Source: Halorhabdus salina (lineage in GTDB: Archaea > Halobacteriota > Halobacteria > Halobacteriales > Haloarculaceae). Taken from it: DNA of 64,000 nt. The stretch is taken from assembly GCF_013839425.1 (NCBI RefSeq), contig NZ_JACDNP010000001.1, positions 124,001 to 188,000 on the forward strand, given 5' to 3'. Under the pieces are notes generated by a model. It saw only the letters and a list, made by a program, of their open reading frames with translations, was not told where the DNA came from and ran no database searches. Positions 43,913-53,540 of this stretch are shown here, piece after piece. The translations under genes and the position numbers were made by a program. Position 1 is the stretch's first letter. Each line of letters begins with the position of its first letter.

Positions 43913-43986
43913 GCATCGCGATAGGCCCCGAGCGAGCGAAAAGGCTTGTGACCCCGCCTCGGTCGGCCGTGCTCGGTCACTGACGA

Positions 43987-44709
43987 TCAACGATCCACCG
44001 GTTCGCCAGGACCGATCGTGAACGCACAGTCGGCCGCCAGCCTGAGAACAGCCCGATCGCCGAGTTCGACATCGCTGAGTCGTTGGCCGATCGAATGGTC
44101 CCCAAACGAGACCGACGCCCGGGAACTCGCCGGCCAGGCCCCTGCCCGTCCCCGCAATGCCGTGGGCTCCCGGAGGAGTTCGCCGTCCGATTCGGTGAAG
44201 TTGTAGCCCGAGAACCGGATCGGCACGGTCGGCGGTCGCTGGATCGACGCGGTGAGCAATTCCGTCCCGTCAGCGGTGACTCTCGCCGTCCGCGTCCGGC
44301 CATCGTCAGTCACGTCAATGTTGACGACGAGCTTCGGATAGCCCCAGATGTCGACACCGAAGGCGCGGGCGGGTTCGGTCGTCACCGGGAGCGTGTAGAC
44401 GTAGCCACTGACGGGGCGACGTAGCAGCGAGACAAACGGGACGGTTCGCCGCCCAGCTTCGACGGCGGGAATCAGGACACCCACCTCGTCGTACGACGAG
44501 ATGGTCTCGTCGCCGACGCGGTCGTACCGGACGATGAGTACCGTCAGCGCAGCCCGATCGGATCGCATGCCGACGGGTTGGAGCCCGACCGGGAGCAGGC
44601 CCAGTAGGTCGTCTCGATCCGCCGGGAAAACAGCCCCCGCGATCGTCGCCGAGAGTGAGACTGGCAGTTCGAACGTGTGGCCGGTCGAGACCGTGATAGA
44701 CTCGCTCAT
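43987..44709 (-). CDS. Acetoacetate decarboxylase-family protein
   Basis: From ATG 44709 the 240-residue protein matches the ADC fold: YDEVGVLIPAVEAGRRTVPF and the late motif FGVDIWGYPKLVV. Classical ADC uses a Lys Schiff base to decarboxylate acetoacetate; distant relatives act on other beta-keto or cyclic compounds, so the substrate remains open. The start overlaps the end of the SDR gene by four bases, indicating one transcript and a joint pathway. Confidence 0.82.
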   Translation of the reverse strand: MSESITVSTGHTFELPVSLSATIAGAVFPADRDDLLGLLPVGLQPVGMRSDRAALTVLIVRYDRVGDETISSYDEVGVLIPAVEAGRRTVPFVSLLRRPVSGYVYTLPVTTEPARAFGVDIWGYPKLVVNIDVTDDGRTRTARVTADGTELLTASIQRPPTVPIRFSGYNFTESDGELLREPTALRGRAGAWPASSRASVSFGDHSIGQRLSDVELGDRAVLRLAADCAFTIGPGEPVDR

Positions 44710-45548
44710 TCGGCAATCATCCTCCGGAATCGACACAGGGCCCCAAGCGCGCCCATGGTCACACGCTGTCCGAGATCCTGGATCGGTTCTGGTAGCCATC
44801 GGGTCGCCAGAATCAGCTTCGCCGGCAGGCCAACGGGATAGCGAGCGGCCGGCGTTTCGGCCGTCGAAGCGTCGTAGATCGTCGCTGCGACCCGCTCGGG
44901 CGAAACAGCGAGTGGCCCGCCGCCAAGCAGCCCAGTACCATCGAGGGCGTCGTAGATGTTCGCGTATCTGTTCGAGCGCTCGAATCCGGCAAGGTGACGG
45001 TCGGATGCGGCAGCGAGGTCGGTGTCGACCCAGGCGGGTTCGATTAGCGTCACGTGCACATTCTGGGTCGCGACTTCCACGCGAAGCGTGTCGAGCATCC
45101 CCTCGACGGCGTGTTTCGACGCTGCATACGCACCCATTCCGGGGGTCGTCACGCGCCCATGCGTGCTCGAGACTGCAATAGCTGTCCCGTCCCGCTGGCG
45201 CAACAGCGGCAGCGCGGTCGTGATCGTTCGGAGGGTGCCGTGGACGTTGACCGCGAACTGTCGGTCGATTCGCTCGGGTGGGAGGTCTTCGAGTGGGCCT
45301 GGCTGGCAGTAGCCGGCGTTGGCGACCACCGCATTGAGTCCGCCAGCCTCCTCGCGAATCCGCTCGAAAATATGATCCAGATCGTTCTGGTCAGTCACGT
45401 CTACCGTCGCCGTGTGACAGCCCTCCAGCGTCGCGAGACCGTCGACATCGACGTCAGTGGCGTAGACCTGCCAGCCGCGAGTCCCAAACTGCTGGGCCGT
45501 CGCCCGGCCGATCCCGGAGGCAGCGCCTGTCACGAGAACGGTATCCAT
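44706..45548 (-). CDS. Short-chain dehydrogenase/reductase
   Basis: From ATG 45548 the 280-residue protein has the cofactor motif TGAASGIG, the NAG motif (VVANAGYC), the catalytic Ser in VSSTHG and Tyr-Lys in YAASK. The Asp at the end of the second strand (ATDVDVDG) favours NAD. Together with the downstream ADC-like gene it could oxidise a hydroxyacid or alcohol to a keto compound that is then decarboxylated; this is inference from the overlap. Confidence 0.88.
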   Translation of the reverse strand: MDTVLVTGAASGIGRATAQQFGTRGWQVYATDVDVDGLATLEGCHTATVDVTDQNDLDHIFERIREEAGGLNAVVANAGYCQPGPLEDLPPERIDRQFAVNVHGTLRTITTALPLLRQRDGTAIAVSSTHGRVTTPGMGAYAASKHAVEGMLDTLRVEVATQNVHVTLIEPAWVDTDLAAASDRHLAGFERSNRYANIYDALDGTGLLGGGPLAVSPERVAATIYDASTAETPAARYPVGLPAKLILATRWLPEPIQDLGQRVTMGALGALCRFRRMIAE

Positions 45549-45678
45549 CGACGGAACGATTGTCTCCACGGAGCAAAGTCGTTGCGCCCGTGGCCCCGGT
45601 CGTCACCTCATCGAGGTGTGCTGTCACGCAACCGTACGTGATATACCCTCACACCGATAGGGCGACCCTTTCGTTGCG

Positions 45679-45686
45679 TTTATATA
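45679..45686 (+). promoter_or_regulatory. Strong TATA element of the tRNA-Ser / ribosomal protein operon
   Basis: TTTATATA is the best TATA box in the region. It would start transcription near 45710, placing tRNA-Ser about 55 bases into the transcript, followed by rps13. Thus the tRNA is probably processed from a long polycistronic RNA. Confidence 0.7.
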
Positions 45687-45766
45687 CCGACGACGGATAC
45701 CGAATAGTACGCATCGTGCAGGGGCACCGGCCCCGAGTCCGCGAGGGCGCAAGTACGTGACAGCGA

Positions 45767-45849
45767 GTCGTGGTAGCCAAGCGGCCCAAGGCGCATGGTT
45801 GCTAACCATGTGGCGTAAAGCCTCCGGGGTTCGAATCCCCGCCACGACG
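45767..45849 (+). tRNA. tRNA-Ser (anticodon GCU)
   Basis: The 83-base class II tRNA has acceptor GTCGTGG pairing with CCACGAC, discriminator G and anticodon loop TTGCTAA (anticodon GCT, reading AGC and AGU). A long variable arm (near TGGCGTAAAGCCTC) and T-arm CGGGG-TTCGAAT-CCCCG complete it. It lies 17 bases before rps13. Confidence 0.96.
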
Positions 45850-45866
45850 TTTCACGATCCCAACAT

Positions 45867-46391
45867 ATGAGCGCAGAAGACCCAGACGCGGACGTGCCGG
45901 AGGACGACGAAGACTTCCGGTACTTCGTCCGCATCGGACAGGCAGACCTCGACGGGACGAAGTCCGTCGAACGAGCCCTGACAGACTTGAACGGCATCGG
46001 CCAGCGCGCGGCCCGCATTATCGCCAACGACGTCGACATCGACCGCCGGGAGACCTTCGGTCGGCTTGAAGACGATCAGATCGAAGCTATCGTCGATTGC
46101 GTCGAAGGGTTTGCCGACGAGGTGCCCGACTGGCTGGCAAACCACCGTAACGACTTCTTCGACGGGGAGACGACCCACGAGATCGGGAACGATCTCAACC
46201 TCATCCGGCGGCAGGATATCAACCGGATGAAGATGATCAATGCCTACAAAGGCGTTCGCCACAAGCGAGGGCAGAAGGTCCGTGGCCAGCGGACGAAGTC
46301 CACTGGCCGGACCGAAGGTACGATCGGCGTCAACGTCGAGGCGATCAAGGAAGAACGCGCAGAAGAAGAAGCCGCGGAGGATGAAGAATAA
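45867..46391 (+). CDS. rps13: 30S ribosomal protein S13
   Basis: The 174-residue protein has the S13 helix-two-turns-helix ([16 protein letters not shown]) and the basic tail [20 protein letters not shown], then an acidic haloarchaeal extension. It contacts 16S rRNA and the P-site tRNA at the subunit head. It opens the classical S13-S4-S11-RpoD block and its stop overlaps the rps4 start by one base. Confidence 0.98.
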   Translation: MSAEDPDADVPEDDEDFRYFVRIGQADLDGTKSVERALTDLNGIGQRAARIIANDVDIDRRETFGRLEDDQIEAIVDCVEGFADEVPDWLANHRNDFFDGETTHEIGNDLNLIRRQDINRMKMINAYKGVRHKRGQKVRGQRTKSTGRTEGTIGVNVEAIKEERAEEEAAEDEE

Positions 46392-46900
46392 TGGCACTCG
46401 GCTCAAACACCAAGTTCTACGAGACGCCCAACCACCCCTTCCAAGGCGAGCGTATCGCCGACGAAATGGGGTTGACCGGGCAGTACGGCCTCAAGAACAA
46501 AGAAGAGCTCTGGCGTGCCCAATCGGAACTGCGAGGGTATCGCCGCGAAGCCCGTCGGTTGCTCGGTCGGGACGCCGACGAGCGCGAAGCCGAGGAGTTC
46601 CTCGGTCGCCTCAAGCGACTCGGCATTCTCGGTGACGAGGACCGCCTCGACGACGTTCTATCGCTGGAAGTGACGGATGTCCTCGAACGGCGACTCCAGA
46701 CGGTCATCTACCGGAAAGGGTTGGCCAATACGGTCGATCAGGCCCGACAGTTCATCACGCACGGCCACATTCTGGTCGAGGGACGGCGCGTCTCGATCCC
46801 CTCGAAGATGGTGGCCGTCGCCGAGGAATCGGGCATCGAGTTCGACGAGGCGAGTCCGCTCGCCGACGATCTCCACCCAGAACGCGCGGAGGAACGATAA
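46391..46900 (+). CDS. rps4: 30S ribosomal protein S4
   Basis: The 169-residue protein has the S4 RNA-binding domain ([20 protein letters not shown], and [20 protein letters not shown]). It binds the 5' domain of 16S rRNA early in assembly. Start and stop are tightly coupled with rps13 (TAATG) and rps11 (one-base gap). Confidence 0.98.
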   Translation: MALGSNTKFYETPNHPFQGERIADEMGLTGQYGLKNKEELWRAQSELRGYRREARRLLGRDADEREAEEFLGRLKRLGILGDEDRLDDVLSLEVTDVLERRLQTVIYRKGLANTVDQARQFITHGHILVEGRRVSIPSKMVAVAEESGIEFDEASPLADDLHPERAEER

Positions 46901-46901
46901 T

Positions 46902-47288
46902 ATGGCAGAAGACGACGGCAAGTGGGGCATTGCCCACGTGCACGCATCGTTCAACAACACGATCATTACGATCACCGACCAGACCGGCGCCGAAACGCTG
47001 GCGAAGAGTTCGGGCGGGACGGTCGTCAAGCAGAACCGTGACGAGGCCTCGCCGTACGCGGCGATGCAGATGGCCGAAACGGTCGCCGAACAAGTACAGC
47101 AACGAGGTATCGACGGTGTGCACGTTCGTGTGCGCGGCCCCGGCGGGAATCAACAGCAGAACCCCGGGCCGGGCGCCCAGGCGACCATCCGGGCGCTGGC
47201 CCGTGCAGGTCTGGAGATCGGCCGGATCGAAGACGTGACCCCGATCCCGCACGACGGCACCCGCAGTCCAAAGTCGAGTGGATTCTAA
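46902..47288 (+). CDS. rps11: 30S ribosomal protein S11
   Basis: From ATG 46902 the 128-residue protein has [15 protein letters not shown] near its start, [20 protein letters not shown] in the RNA-binding loop and the C-terminal [10 protein letters not shown]. It sits on the 30S platform beside the mRNA exit. A longer frame from inside rps4 is rejected. Confidence 0.98.
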   Translation: MAEDDGKWGIAHVHASFNNTIITITDQTGAETLAKSSGGTVVKQNRDEASPYAAMQMAETVAEQVQQRGIDGVHVRVRGPGGNQQQNPGPGAQATIRALARAGLEIGRIEDVTPIPHDGTRSPKSSGF

Positions 47289-47289
47289 C

Positions 47290-48033
47290 ATGGCCGAGTA
47301 CGACGTCACGTTCATCGAACGCGAGGAACGCGAGGCCCGGTTCCTGATCCGGGGCGTCACCCCCGCGTTCGCCAACGGCATCCGGCGGGCGATGATCGCA
47401 GACGTGCCGACGTTCAGTATCGACACTGTCCGCGTCATCGAGAACTCGAGCGTGATGTTCGACGAGCAGATCGGCCTTCGGCTCGGGCTAGTACCGTTGA
47501 CAACCCCACTCGGTGACTTCGACATCGGTGACGAAGTGACCCTAGCCCTGGACGTCGAAGGTCCCGGAACGGCGTACTCCGGCGATCTGGTGGCAAACGA
47601 CGAGATGGTCGAAGCTGCCGATACGGACATCCCGATCATCGAGCTCAAAGAGGATCAGCGGCTCGAACTCGAAGCCGATGCCGTTCTCGAGACGGGCCGA
47701 GACCACGCCAAACATCAGGGCGGTGTGGCGGTCTCCTATCGACACCTCCAGGGCGTCGAGAACGTTGGCGAACGCGATGAGTTCGCCGACGACGAGTCCC
47801 ACATCATTCGAGGTGTCATCGAAGACGACGGTGATCTGATTCCCACCGAGGACTTTGGCAACGATCTGACGAACCGCTATCCCGACACCGAAGTCAAGGT
47901 TGAAGACGTCCCGGGAGCGTTCGTCTTCCACGTCGAAACGGACGGTTCGTTCGACGTCGACACGCTCGTGACCGAAGCGACGGCCACGCTCCGGTCCCGG
48001 GCCGAAGCACTGACAGACGCGGTTGCACTGTAA
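47290..48033 (+). CDS. rpoD: DNA-directed RNA polymerase subunit D
   Basis: From ATG 47290 the 247-residue protein matches archaeal subunit D (homologue of Rpb3 and bacterial alpha): [19 protein letters not shown] and the C-terminal assembly helix [11 protein letters not shown]. It pairs with subunit L to seed polymerase assembly. There is no cysteine anywhere in the protein, so the iron-sulfur cluster found in D of some archaea is absent. Confidence 0.98.
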   Translation: MAEYDVTFIEREEREARFLIRGVTPAFANGIRRAMIADVPTFSIDTVRVIENSSVMFDEQIGLRLGLVPLTTPLGDFDIGDEVTLALDVEGPGTAYSGDLVANDEMVEAADTDIPIIELKEDQRLELEADAVLETGRDHAKHQGGVAVSYRHLQGVENVGERDEFADDESHIIRGVIEDDGDLIPTEDFGNDLTNRYPDTEVKVEDVPGAFVFHVETDGSFDVDTLVTEATATLRSRAEALTDAVAL

Positions 48034-48150
48034 CGATGATTCGCCCCCAAAAACCGACATCGACGGCGCCCGCTGCCCCCCGTGGTGCGAGCGGCGCGAC
48101 CGTCAGGACCGAAAGCGGTTTGAAGGGGCAGGCAAAACCGAAATACGCGT

Positions 48151-48235
48151 GCAGGGATAGCCAAGTCTGGCCAACGGCGCAGCGTTCAGGGCGCTGTCCC
48201 GTAGGGGTCCGCAGGTTCAAATCCTGCTCCCTGCA
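48151..48235 (+). tRNA. tRNA-Leu (anticodon CAG)
   Basis: The 85-base class II tRNA has acceptor GCAGGGA pairing with TCCCTGC, discriminator A, and anticodon loop TTCAGGG giving CAG. A long variable arm (GTCCCGTAGGGGTCC) and T-arm CAGG-TTCAAAT-CCTG follow. It lies between rpoD and rpl18e in the same direction, 18 bases before the latter. Confidence 0.95.
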
Positions 48236-48241
48236 CTTTTC

Positions 48242-48248
48242 AGGAGGA
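48242..48248 (+). promoter_or_regulatory. Strong Shine-Dalgarno site before rpl18e
   Basis: AGGAGGA ends five bases before ATG 48254. Such strong sites are uncommon in haloarchaea, where many mRNAs are leaderless. It fits a gene preceded by a processed tRNA, which cannot be leaderless. Confidence 0.75.
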
Positions 48249-48253
48249 ACGTT

Positions 48254-48604
48254 ATGAGTAAAAGTAATCCGAGACTGCGTAGTCTCATCGCCGACCTGAA
48301 GTCGGCCGCCCGCGAGGGCGACGGAGACGTCTGGAGCGACGTCGCCGAGCGCTTAGAAAAACCGCGGCGCACCCACGCGGAAGTCAACCTGGGCCGCATC
48401 GAGCGATACGCCCAGGAAGACGAAACCGTGATTGTGCCCGGAAAAGTGCTCGGCAGCGGCGTCTTGCAGAAAGACGTCACCGTCGCTGCCGTTGACTTCT
48501 CGTCGACGGCCGAGCGGAAGATCGACCAGGTTGGCGAAACGCTACAGCTAGAACAGGCACTCGAACAATTCCCCAACGGCTCGAACGTCCGGGTGATTCG
48601 ATGA
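48254..48604 (+). CDS. rpl18e: 50S ribosomal protein L18e
   Basis: The 116-residue protein contains [15 protein letters not shown] and [13 protein letters not shown], typical of L18e (related to bacterial L15). It binds 23S rRNA. It begins the L18e-L13-S9-RpoN-RpoK block, and its stop overlaps the rpl13 start (ATGA). Confidence 0.97.
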   Translation: MSKSNPRLRSLIADLKSAAREGDGDVWSDVAERLEKPRRTHAEVNLGRIERYAQEDETVIVPGKVLGSGVLQKDVTVAAVDFSSTAERKIDQVGETLQLEQALEQFPNGSNVRVIR

Positions 48605-49038
48605 GCATTGCAACGATCGACGCAGACATCGTCGTCGATGGCCGCGACTGTATCATGGGCCGGGTCGCCAGCCAAGTCGCCGAGCGCGCCATGGACGGCG
48701 AGACCGTCGCCGTGGTCAACGCCGAACACGCCGTGATTACCGGCGACGACCAGGATGTCTACGAGACATACAAAAAACGGACGGACGTCGGCAACGAGCA
48801 GGGCAGAGCGTACCCCAAACGACCCGACGGCATGTTCAAGCGAGCGATCCGTGGGATGGTGCCCCACAAGAAACAGCGTGGTCGCGAGGCTTTCGAAAAC
48901 GTCCGCGTGTACCTGGGCAACCCGTACGACGAGGAGCCGACGGTACTGGACGGGACGTCGCTGGATCGACTGTCGAACATCAGATTCGTCCAACTGGGCG
49001 ACCTCTCGGCACGACTGGGAGCCAAGGTAACATGGTAA
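48601..49038 (+). CDS. rpl13: 50S ribosomal protein L13
   Basis: The 145-residue protein has [20 protein letters not shown] and [20 protein letters not shown], standard for L13. It overlaps rpl18e by four bases and rps9 by seven, so the genes are translated in relay. Confidence 0.98.
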   Translation: MSIATIDADIVVDGRDCIMGRVASQVAERAMDGETVAVVNAEHAVITGDDQDVYETYKKRTDVGNEQGRAYPKRPDGMFKRAIRGMVPHKKQRGREAFENVRVYLGNPYDEEPTVLDGTSLDRLSNIRFVQLGDLSARLGAKVTW

Positions 49039-49430
49039 CGAACACGTCAGGCAAGAAGAAGACTGCCGTTGCCCGCGCAACCGTCTCGGAAGGCGAGGGC
49101 AAGGTCCGAATCAACTCCCAGCCCGTCGAGCTATTCGACCCGGAGCTGGCGCAACTGAAAATGCTGGAGCCGTTCCGCATCGCCGAAGACGAGCTCCGAG
49201 CGGCCGTCGACGTCGACGTGACCGTCGAGGGCGGTGGCGTAATGGGACAGGCCGACGCCGCACGAACGGCGATCGCACGCGGACTGGTCGAACACACCAA
49301 CGACGCGGAGCTCCGGGACGCCTACATGGCCTTTGACCGGTCGCTGCTGGTCAACGACGTTCGCCAGAGCGAGTCCAAGAAGTGGGGCGGCCCCGGAGCC
49401 CGCGCGCGATACCAAAAATCTTACCGCTGA
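49032..49430 (+). CDS. rps9: 30S ribosomal protein S9
   Basis: The 132-residue protein contains [17 protein letters not shown] and the C-terminal RNA-reaching tail [17 protein letters not shown], whose last arginine touches the P-site tRNA. The start lies inside the end of rpl13. Confidence 0.98.
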   Translation: MVTNTSGKKKTAVARATVSEGEGKVRINSQPVELFDPELAQLKMLEPFRIAEDELRAAVDVDVTVEGGGVMGQADAARTAIARGLVEHTNDAELRDAYMAFDRSLLVNDVRQSESKKWGGPGARARYQKSYR

Positions 49431-49444
49431 GGTGAACGAACGTC

Positions 49445-49639
49445 ATGATGATACCGGTCCGATGTTTCACCTGTGGCACCGTAATCGCCGGACACTGGGA
49501 AGAATTCAAAGAACGCGCCAGGGAGGGAGACGAAGATCCCGAGGTCGTGCTGGACGAACTTGGCGTCGAACGGCACTGCTGTCGGCGGATGCTCGTCTCC
49601 CACGAGGATCTGGTTGACGTCGTGGCACCCTACCAATGA
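49445..49639 (+). CDS. rpoN: DNA-directed RNA polymerase subunit N
   Basis: The 64-residue zinc protein starts [18 protein letters not shown] and has the CFTC pair and HCCRRM cluster of Rpb10 homologues. It bridges subunits D and L with the large subunits. A GAGGTGA sequence near 49430-49436 may serve as ribosome site. Its stop overlaps the rpoK start (ATGA). Confidence 0.98.
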   Translation: MMIPVRCFTCGTVIAGHWEEFKERAREGDEDPEVVLDELGVERHCCRRMLVSHEDLVDVVAPYQ

Positions 49640-49815
49640 CTGGCGATCAAGACTACAACCGCTACGAGAAGGCTCGCGTCCTGGGCGCACGGGCGCTGCA
49701 GGTAGCATACGGGGCGCCGGTACTGATCGACACCGACCAGACCCAGCCGATCCTCATCGCGGCCGAGGAGTACGACGCTGGGGTCCTGCCGTTCACAATC
49801 AATCGAGGTAACTAA
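49636..49815 (+). CDS. rpoK: DNA-directed RNA polymerase subunit K
   Basis: The 59-residue protein reads [36 protein letters not shown] and ends LPFTINRGN, matching archaeal subunit K (homologue of Rpb6 and bacterial omega). It clamps the large subunits during assembly. It is easily missed because of its length. It overlaps rpoN by four bases and ends two bases before eno. Confidence 0.97.
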   Translation: MTGDQDYNRYEKARVLGARALQVAYGAPVLIDTDQTQPILIAAEEYDAGVLPFTINRGN

Positions 49816-49817
49816 CA

Positions 49818-51023
49818 ATGACGCTTATCACCAACGTAACACTCCGACGCGTACTGGATTCGCGAGGCAACCCGACTGTTGAAGCCGATGTCACCACCGA
49901 GAGCGGTGGCTTCGGTCGTGCGGCCGCACCGAGCGGTGCGAGCACGGGCGAACACGAAGCGATCGAACTCCCGCCGAGCGAGGCCATCGCGAACGCCCGC
50001 GACCTGGCCGTCCCGCGACTGGAAGGTGAGGTCTACGCCGGGAACCAGCGCGAAGTCGACGCCGCACTGCACGCCGCCGACGGGACCGACGACTTCTCGG
50101 AGATCGGCGCCAACTCCGCCGTCTCCATCTCGATGGCCGCCGCAAAGGCCGGCGCTGACGTGCTGGGTGCGCCGCTGTACCAGCACCTCGGCGGCACCTT
50201 CCGTGGCGATCAGTTCCCGACGCCGCTCGGGAACGTCGTCGGCGGTGGCGAACACGCCGAGGAAGCGACGAACATTCAGGAGTACCTCTCGGCACCTGTC
50301 GGCGCACCGAGCGTCACGGAAGCCATCTTCGCCAACGCGGAGGTCCACGCCGAGATCAGTTCGATTCTCGAGGGTCGCGGCGTGCCCGTCAACAAGGGCG
50401 ACGAGGGTGCGTGGGCGCCGCCGATCGGCGACGACGAGGCCTTCGAGGTCGTTGCAGAGGCGACCGACCGAATCAGTGAGGAACGCGGCTTCGAGATCAG
50501 CTTCGGGCTGGACATGGCCGCCGCCGAGATGTACGACGCTGAGGCAGAGGAGTACGTCTATGAAGGCGAGCCCAACCGCTCGACCCAGGAGCAGATCGAC
50601 TACGTCGTCGAGATGGTCGAAGAGTACGACCTCGCCTACGTCGAGGATCCCCTCGACGAAAACGACTTCGAGGCATTCGCCGAGCTGACCGAACGCGTTG
50701 GCGACCAGACGCTCATCTGTGGCGACGACCTCTACGTGACGAACGTCGAGCGCCTTCAGGAAGGTATCGACCTGGGCTCGTCGAACTCCATCCTCATCAA
50801 GCCCAACCAGATCGGGACGTTGACCGACGCGGTCGACGCGATCGAACTGGGATCGAAGAACGGCATCGAGTCGGTCGTCTCCCACCGGTCGGGTGAGACC
50901 GAGGATACGACGATCGCCCACCTGGCCGTCGGCGCGGCCGCCCCCTACATCAAGACGGGGACGGTGGCCGGCGAGCGGACGGCCAAGCTGAACGAACTCA
51001 TCAGGATCGAAGAGAACGCATGA
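49818..51023 (+). CDS. eno: Enolase
   Basis: The 401-residue enzyme has the enolase motifs [16 protein letters not shown], the metal and catalytic segments [12 protein letters not shown] and [13 protein letters not shown], and [16 protein letters not shown]. It interconverts 2-phosphoglycerate and phosphoenolpyruvate. Its position between polymerase and S2 genes is conserved in Euryarchaeota. Its stop overlaps the rps2 start. Confidence 0.98.
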   Translation: MTLITNVTLRRVLDSRGNPTVEADVTTESGGFGRAAAPSGASTGEHEAIELPPSEAIANARDLAVPRLEGEVYAGNQREVDAALHAADGTDDFSEIGANSAVSISMAAAKAGADVLGAPLYQHLGGTFRGDQFPTPLGNVVGGGEHAEEATNIQEYLSAPVGAPSVTEAIFANAEVHAEISSILEGRGVPVNKGDEGAWAPPIGDDEAFEVVAEATDRISEERGFEISFGLDMAAAEMYDAEAEEYVYEGEPNRSTQEQIDYVVEMVEEYDLAYVEDPLDENDFEAFAELTERVGDQTLICGDDLYVTNVERLQEGIDLGSSNSILIKPNQIGTLTDAVDAIELGSKNGIESVVSHRSGETEDTTIAHLAVGAAAPYIKTGTVAGERTAKLNELIRIEENA

Positions 51024-51826
51024 GCGACGACGACGAGACAGACATCGAAGCAGACGAACCCGAGGCCGCCTCGGAATCCGCCGGAGAGGCCAGCGCGGTC
51101 GCCGAGGAAAGTACGCCCGAGGCGGACAGCGGAGAGCCGTCGGGCGACGACGAGGTCGGGGAACAGGCAGTAGAGCAAGCAGCGGCAGACGAGGCCGAAG
51201 ACGTCCCCAGCCAGGACGAGGACGTCATGCCGGACGAGCAGGCCGAGGCGGACCTGCTGATCCCGGTCGACGATTACCTCTCTGCTGGTGTCCACATCGG
51301 GACCCAGCAGAAGACCACGGACATGGATCGGTTCATCCACCGCGTCCGGACCGACGGGCTGTACGTGCTGGACGTCTCGATGACCGATACGCGCATCCGG
51401 AAGGCCGCGGACTTCCTGGCTAACTACGAGCCAGAGCAGATCCTCGTGGCCTCCTCCCGGCAGTACGGTCGCTTCCCGGCCGAGAAGTTCGCCGACGCAG
51501 TCGGTGCGCGCGCCCGGACCGGTCGGTTCATCCCCGGGACGCTCACCAACCCCGACTACGAGGGCTACATCGAGCCCGACGTCGTGGTCGTGACCGACCC
51601 GATCGGTGACGCCCAGGCCGTCAAAGAGGCCATCACGGTCGGCATTCCCGTGATCGCCATGTGTGACTCTAACAACACGACCGGCAACGTCGATCTGGTC
51701 GTCCCGACCAACAACAAGGGTCGACGTGCGCTGTCGGTCGTCTACTGGCTGCTAGCCAACGAGACGCTCGATCGACGCGGTGCCAAACCGGCCTACAGCC
51801 TCGACGACTTCGAGAGCGACCTGTAA
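51020..51826 (+). CDS. rps2: 30S ribosomal protein S2
   Basis: The 268-residue protein has an N-terminal extension of about 75 residues made mainly of Asp, Glu, Ala and Ser. The S2 core follows: [20 protein letters not shown], the helical pair region and [21 protein letters not shown]2 joins late at the 30S head-body junction. The acidic extension is a halophilic trait, longer than in many relatives. Confidence 0.97.
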   Translation: MSDDDETDIEADEPEAASESAGEASAVAEESTPEADSGEPSGDDEVGEQAVEQAAADEAEDVPSQDEDVMPDEQAEADLLIPVDDYLSAGVHIGTQQKTTDMDRFIHRVRTDGLYVLDVSMTDTRIRKAADFLANYEPEQILVASSRQYGRFPAEKFADAVGARARTGRFIPGTLTNPDYEGYIEPDVVVVTDPIGDAQAVKEAITVGIPVIAMCDSNNTTGNVDLVVPTNNKGRRALSVVYWLLANETLDRRGAKPAYSLDDFESDL

Positions 51827-51939
51827 GTCGATACCACGCAGTTTCGAATTTGTTTTCTCTCGGTTCGTTCGGACAGACCTGGCTCCGTCGATCTCTCCGG
51901 TTACCAAAGGCATTACACCGAACCGAACTGTGTGATAGT

Positions 51940-53529
51940 ATGGCACGATCTCGGACGACAGCCCTCTTTTGGGGGGCGGGAGCCCTCGCGTGGGTCCTGG
52001 GGATGGTCGCCGCGCGGCCGTTAGTGGGCGGCGATCCGACGCTGGTCGTCGCCCAGACGGTGATCGAAGCTGCACCCGGTTCGATCGCGACGTGGGCGAT
52101 CGAAACGTTCGGCAAATACGCCCAGTGGCTACTGGTCGTGGGGGTTTCGCTCGGGATCGTCGGCGCTGGTGGGGCGATCGGCATCGCACTCGATCGAGGT
52201 GGCTTCAATATCCGGCGGCGAGTGCAGGCGGCATACGCGATCGCACTGGGCGTGTTCGCGATCACGGCCAGTGGCTTCTACGTCGCTGGTGACGGAATTT
52301 CGAGTCGGTGGCTGCTCGCGACCGTCCTCGCGGTCGTGCCGCCCGGCGCAGTCTGGTGGGCACAGGTCGGCCCGCGAGGACCGGTCGGTCGCCGGCGCGC
52401 CATGCGACGGATGAGTGGGGCCGCCGGGACAGTGCTCGCCGGCGGTGTCCTGGCCCGCGTCCTCGGGGAGTCTCGCTCCGTCGGCGGCGTCCAGCCAGAC
52501 ACGGAGCTCGACCCAGTGGACGAAAAGACGGAGACCGGAACGACGACACCAGCACCGACGGGCACGCCCGGCAAGGAAACACTCGAATCACGGAGCGAAA
52601 CCGATGGCATTGTCGTGACTCGGGCCAATAGCGACGACGCGTTCGGATTCGACTTCGAGGGGATGCCCGATCGCGTCGGGACGGCCCAAGACCACTACGT
52701 CGTGGACAAAAATATCTCGGCTCCGACCGTCAACACCCAACAGTGGGAGTTGACCATCGACGGGGCTGTCATGGATCGTCGAACGCTCAGTTACGACGAG
52801 TTGCGCGAGCATCCGGCCGCCCGCGAACTGACGCTGACGATGGTCTGTATCTCGAATACGGTCGGTGGCGATCTGATCAGTACGACTGACTGGACCGGTA
52901 TCCCAATCAAGACACTCCTCGAAGAGACTGGCGTCCAAACGGACGCCATCGACATCGTCACCCACGCGGCCGACGGCTATTCGGAGGCCCTGCCGTGGTC
53001 GGTCGTCTCCGATCGAGAGGACATCTTCCTGGCGTTTGGCATGGATGGGAAAACACTCCCAAGGAGCCACGGGTTCCCGGCCCGGTTGCTCATCCCCGGT
53101 CGGTACGGAATGAAATCGACCAAGTGGGTGACGGATATCGAAGTCTCGACCGCCGATCACGAGGCCTACTGGGAGCAACGAGGGTGGGACGAGCGTGCGG
53201 TTATCAATACGCTCTCGTACATAAGAGCAATCCAGCGTCGGGGCGAACAGATCGCCGTGGGTGGGGTCGCCTACGCAGGCATTCGCGGCATCGAACGCGT
53301 CGAAGTGAGTCTCGACGATGGCAAGACGTGGGCCGATGCCACCCTCGAGGCGGCCCCCTCACCATATGCCTGGCACCGCTGGCGCTACGAATTCACGCAA
53401 CCAAACGCGGAAGCACTGAACGTTCGCGTGCGAGCGACTGACAGCGAGGGGAATCGACAGCGAGGCGTGCGGTCCAATCCACACCCGGGCGGATCGACCG
53501 GGCGGCACTCCGTGACGCTCTCGCTGTAG
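51940..53529 (+). CDS. Membrane-anchored sulfite-oxidase-type molybdopterin oxidoreductase
   Basis: From ATG 51940 the 529-residue protein has about four membrane helices in the first 170 residues and then a Thr/Pro/Glu linker. The molybdopterin domain has the family cysteine at C303 in MVCISNTVGG, and the cofactor contacts HGFPARLLIPGRYGMK. The C-terminal dimerisation domain of sulfite oxidase (VEVSLDDGKTW) finishes it. It probably oxidises or reduces a small substrate outside the membrane; the substrate is unknown. It is the first gene of a cassette that separates rps2 from mvk. Confidence 0.88.
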   Translation: MARSRTTALFWGAGALAWVLGMVAARPLVGGDPTLVVAQTVIEAAPGSIATWAIETFGKYAQWLLVVGVSLGIVGAGGAIGIALDRGGFNIRRRVQAAYAIALGVFAITASGFYVAGDGISSRWLLATVLAVVPPGAVWWAQVGPRGPVGRRRAMRRMSGAAGTVLAGGVLARVLGESRSVGGVQPDTELDPVDEKTETGTTTPAPTGTPGKETLESRSETDGIVVTRANSDDAFGFDFEGMPDRVGTAQDHYVVDKNISAPTVNTQQWELTIDGAVMDRRTLSYDELREHPAARELTLTMVCISNTVGGDLISTTDWTGIPIKTLLEETGVQTDAIDIVTHAADGYSEALPWSVVSDREDIFLAFGMDGKTLPRSHGFPARLLIPGRYGMKSTKWVTDIEVSTADHEAYWEQRGWDERAVINTLSYIRAIQRRGEQIAVGGVAYAGIRGIERVEVSLDDGKTWADATLEAAPSPYAWHRWRYEFTQPNAEALNVRVRATDSEGNRQRGVRSNPHPGGSTGRHSVTLSL

Positions 53530-53540
53530 TTGTCATCAAT

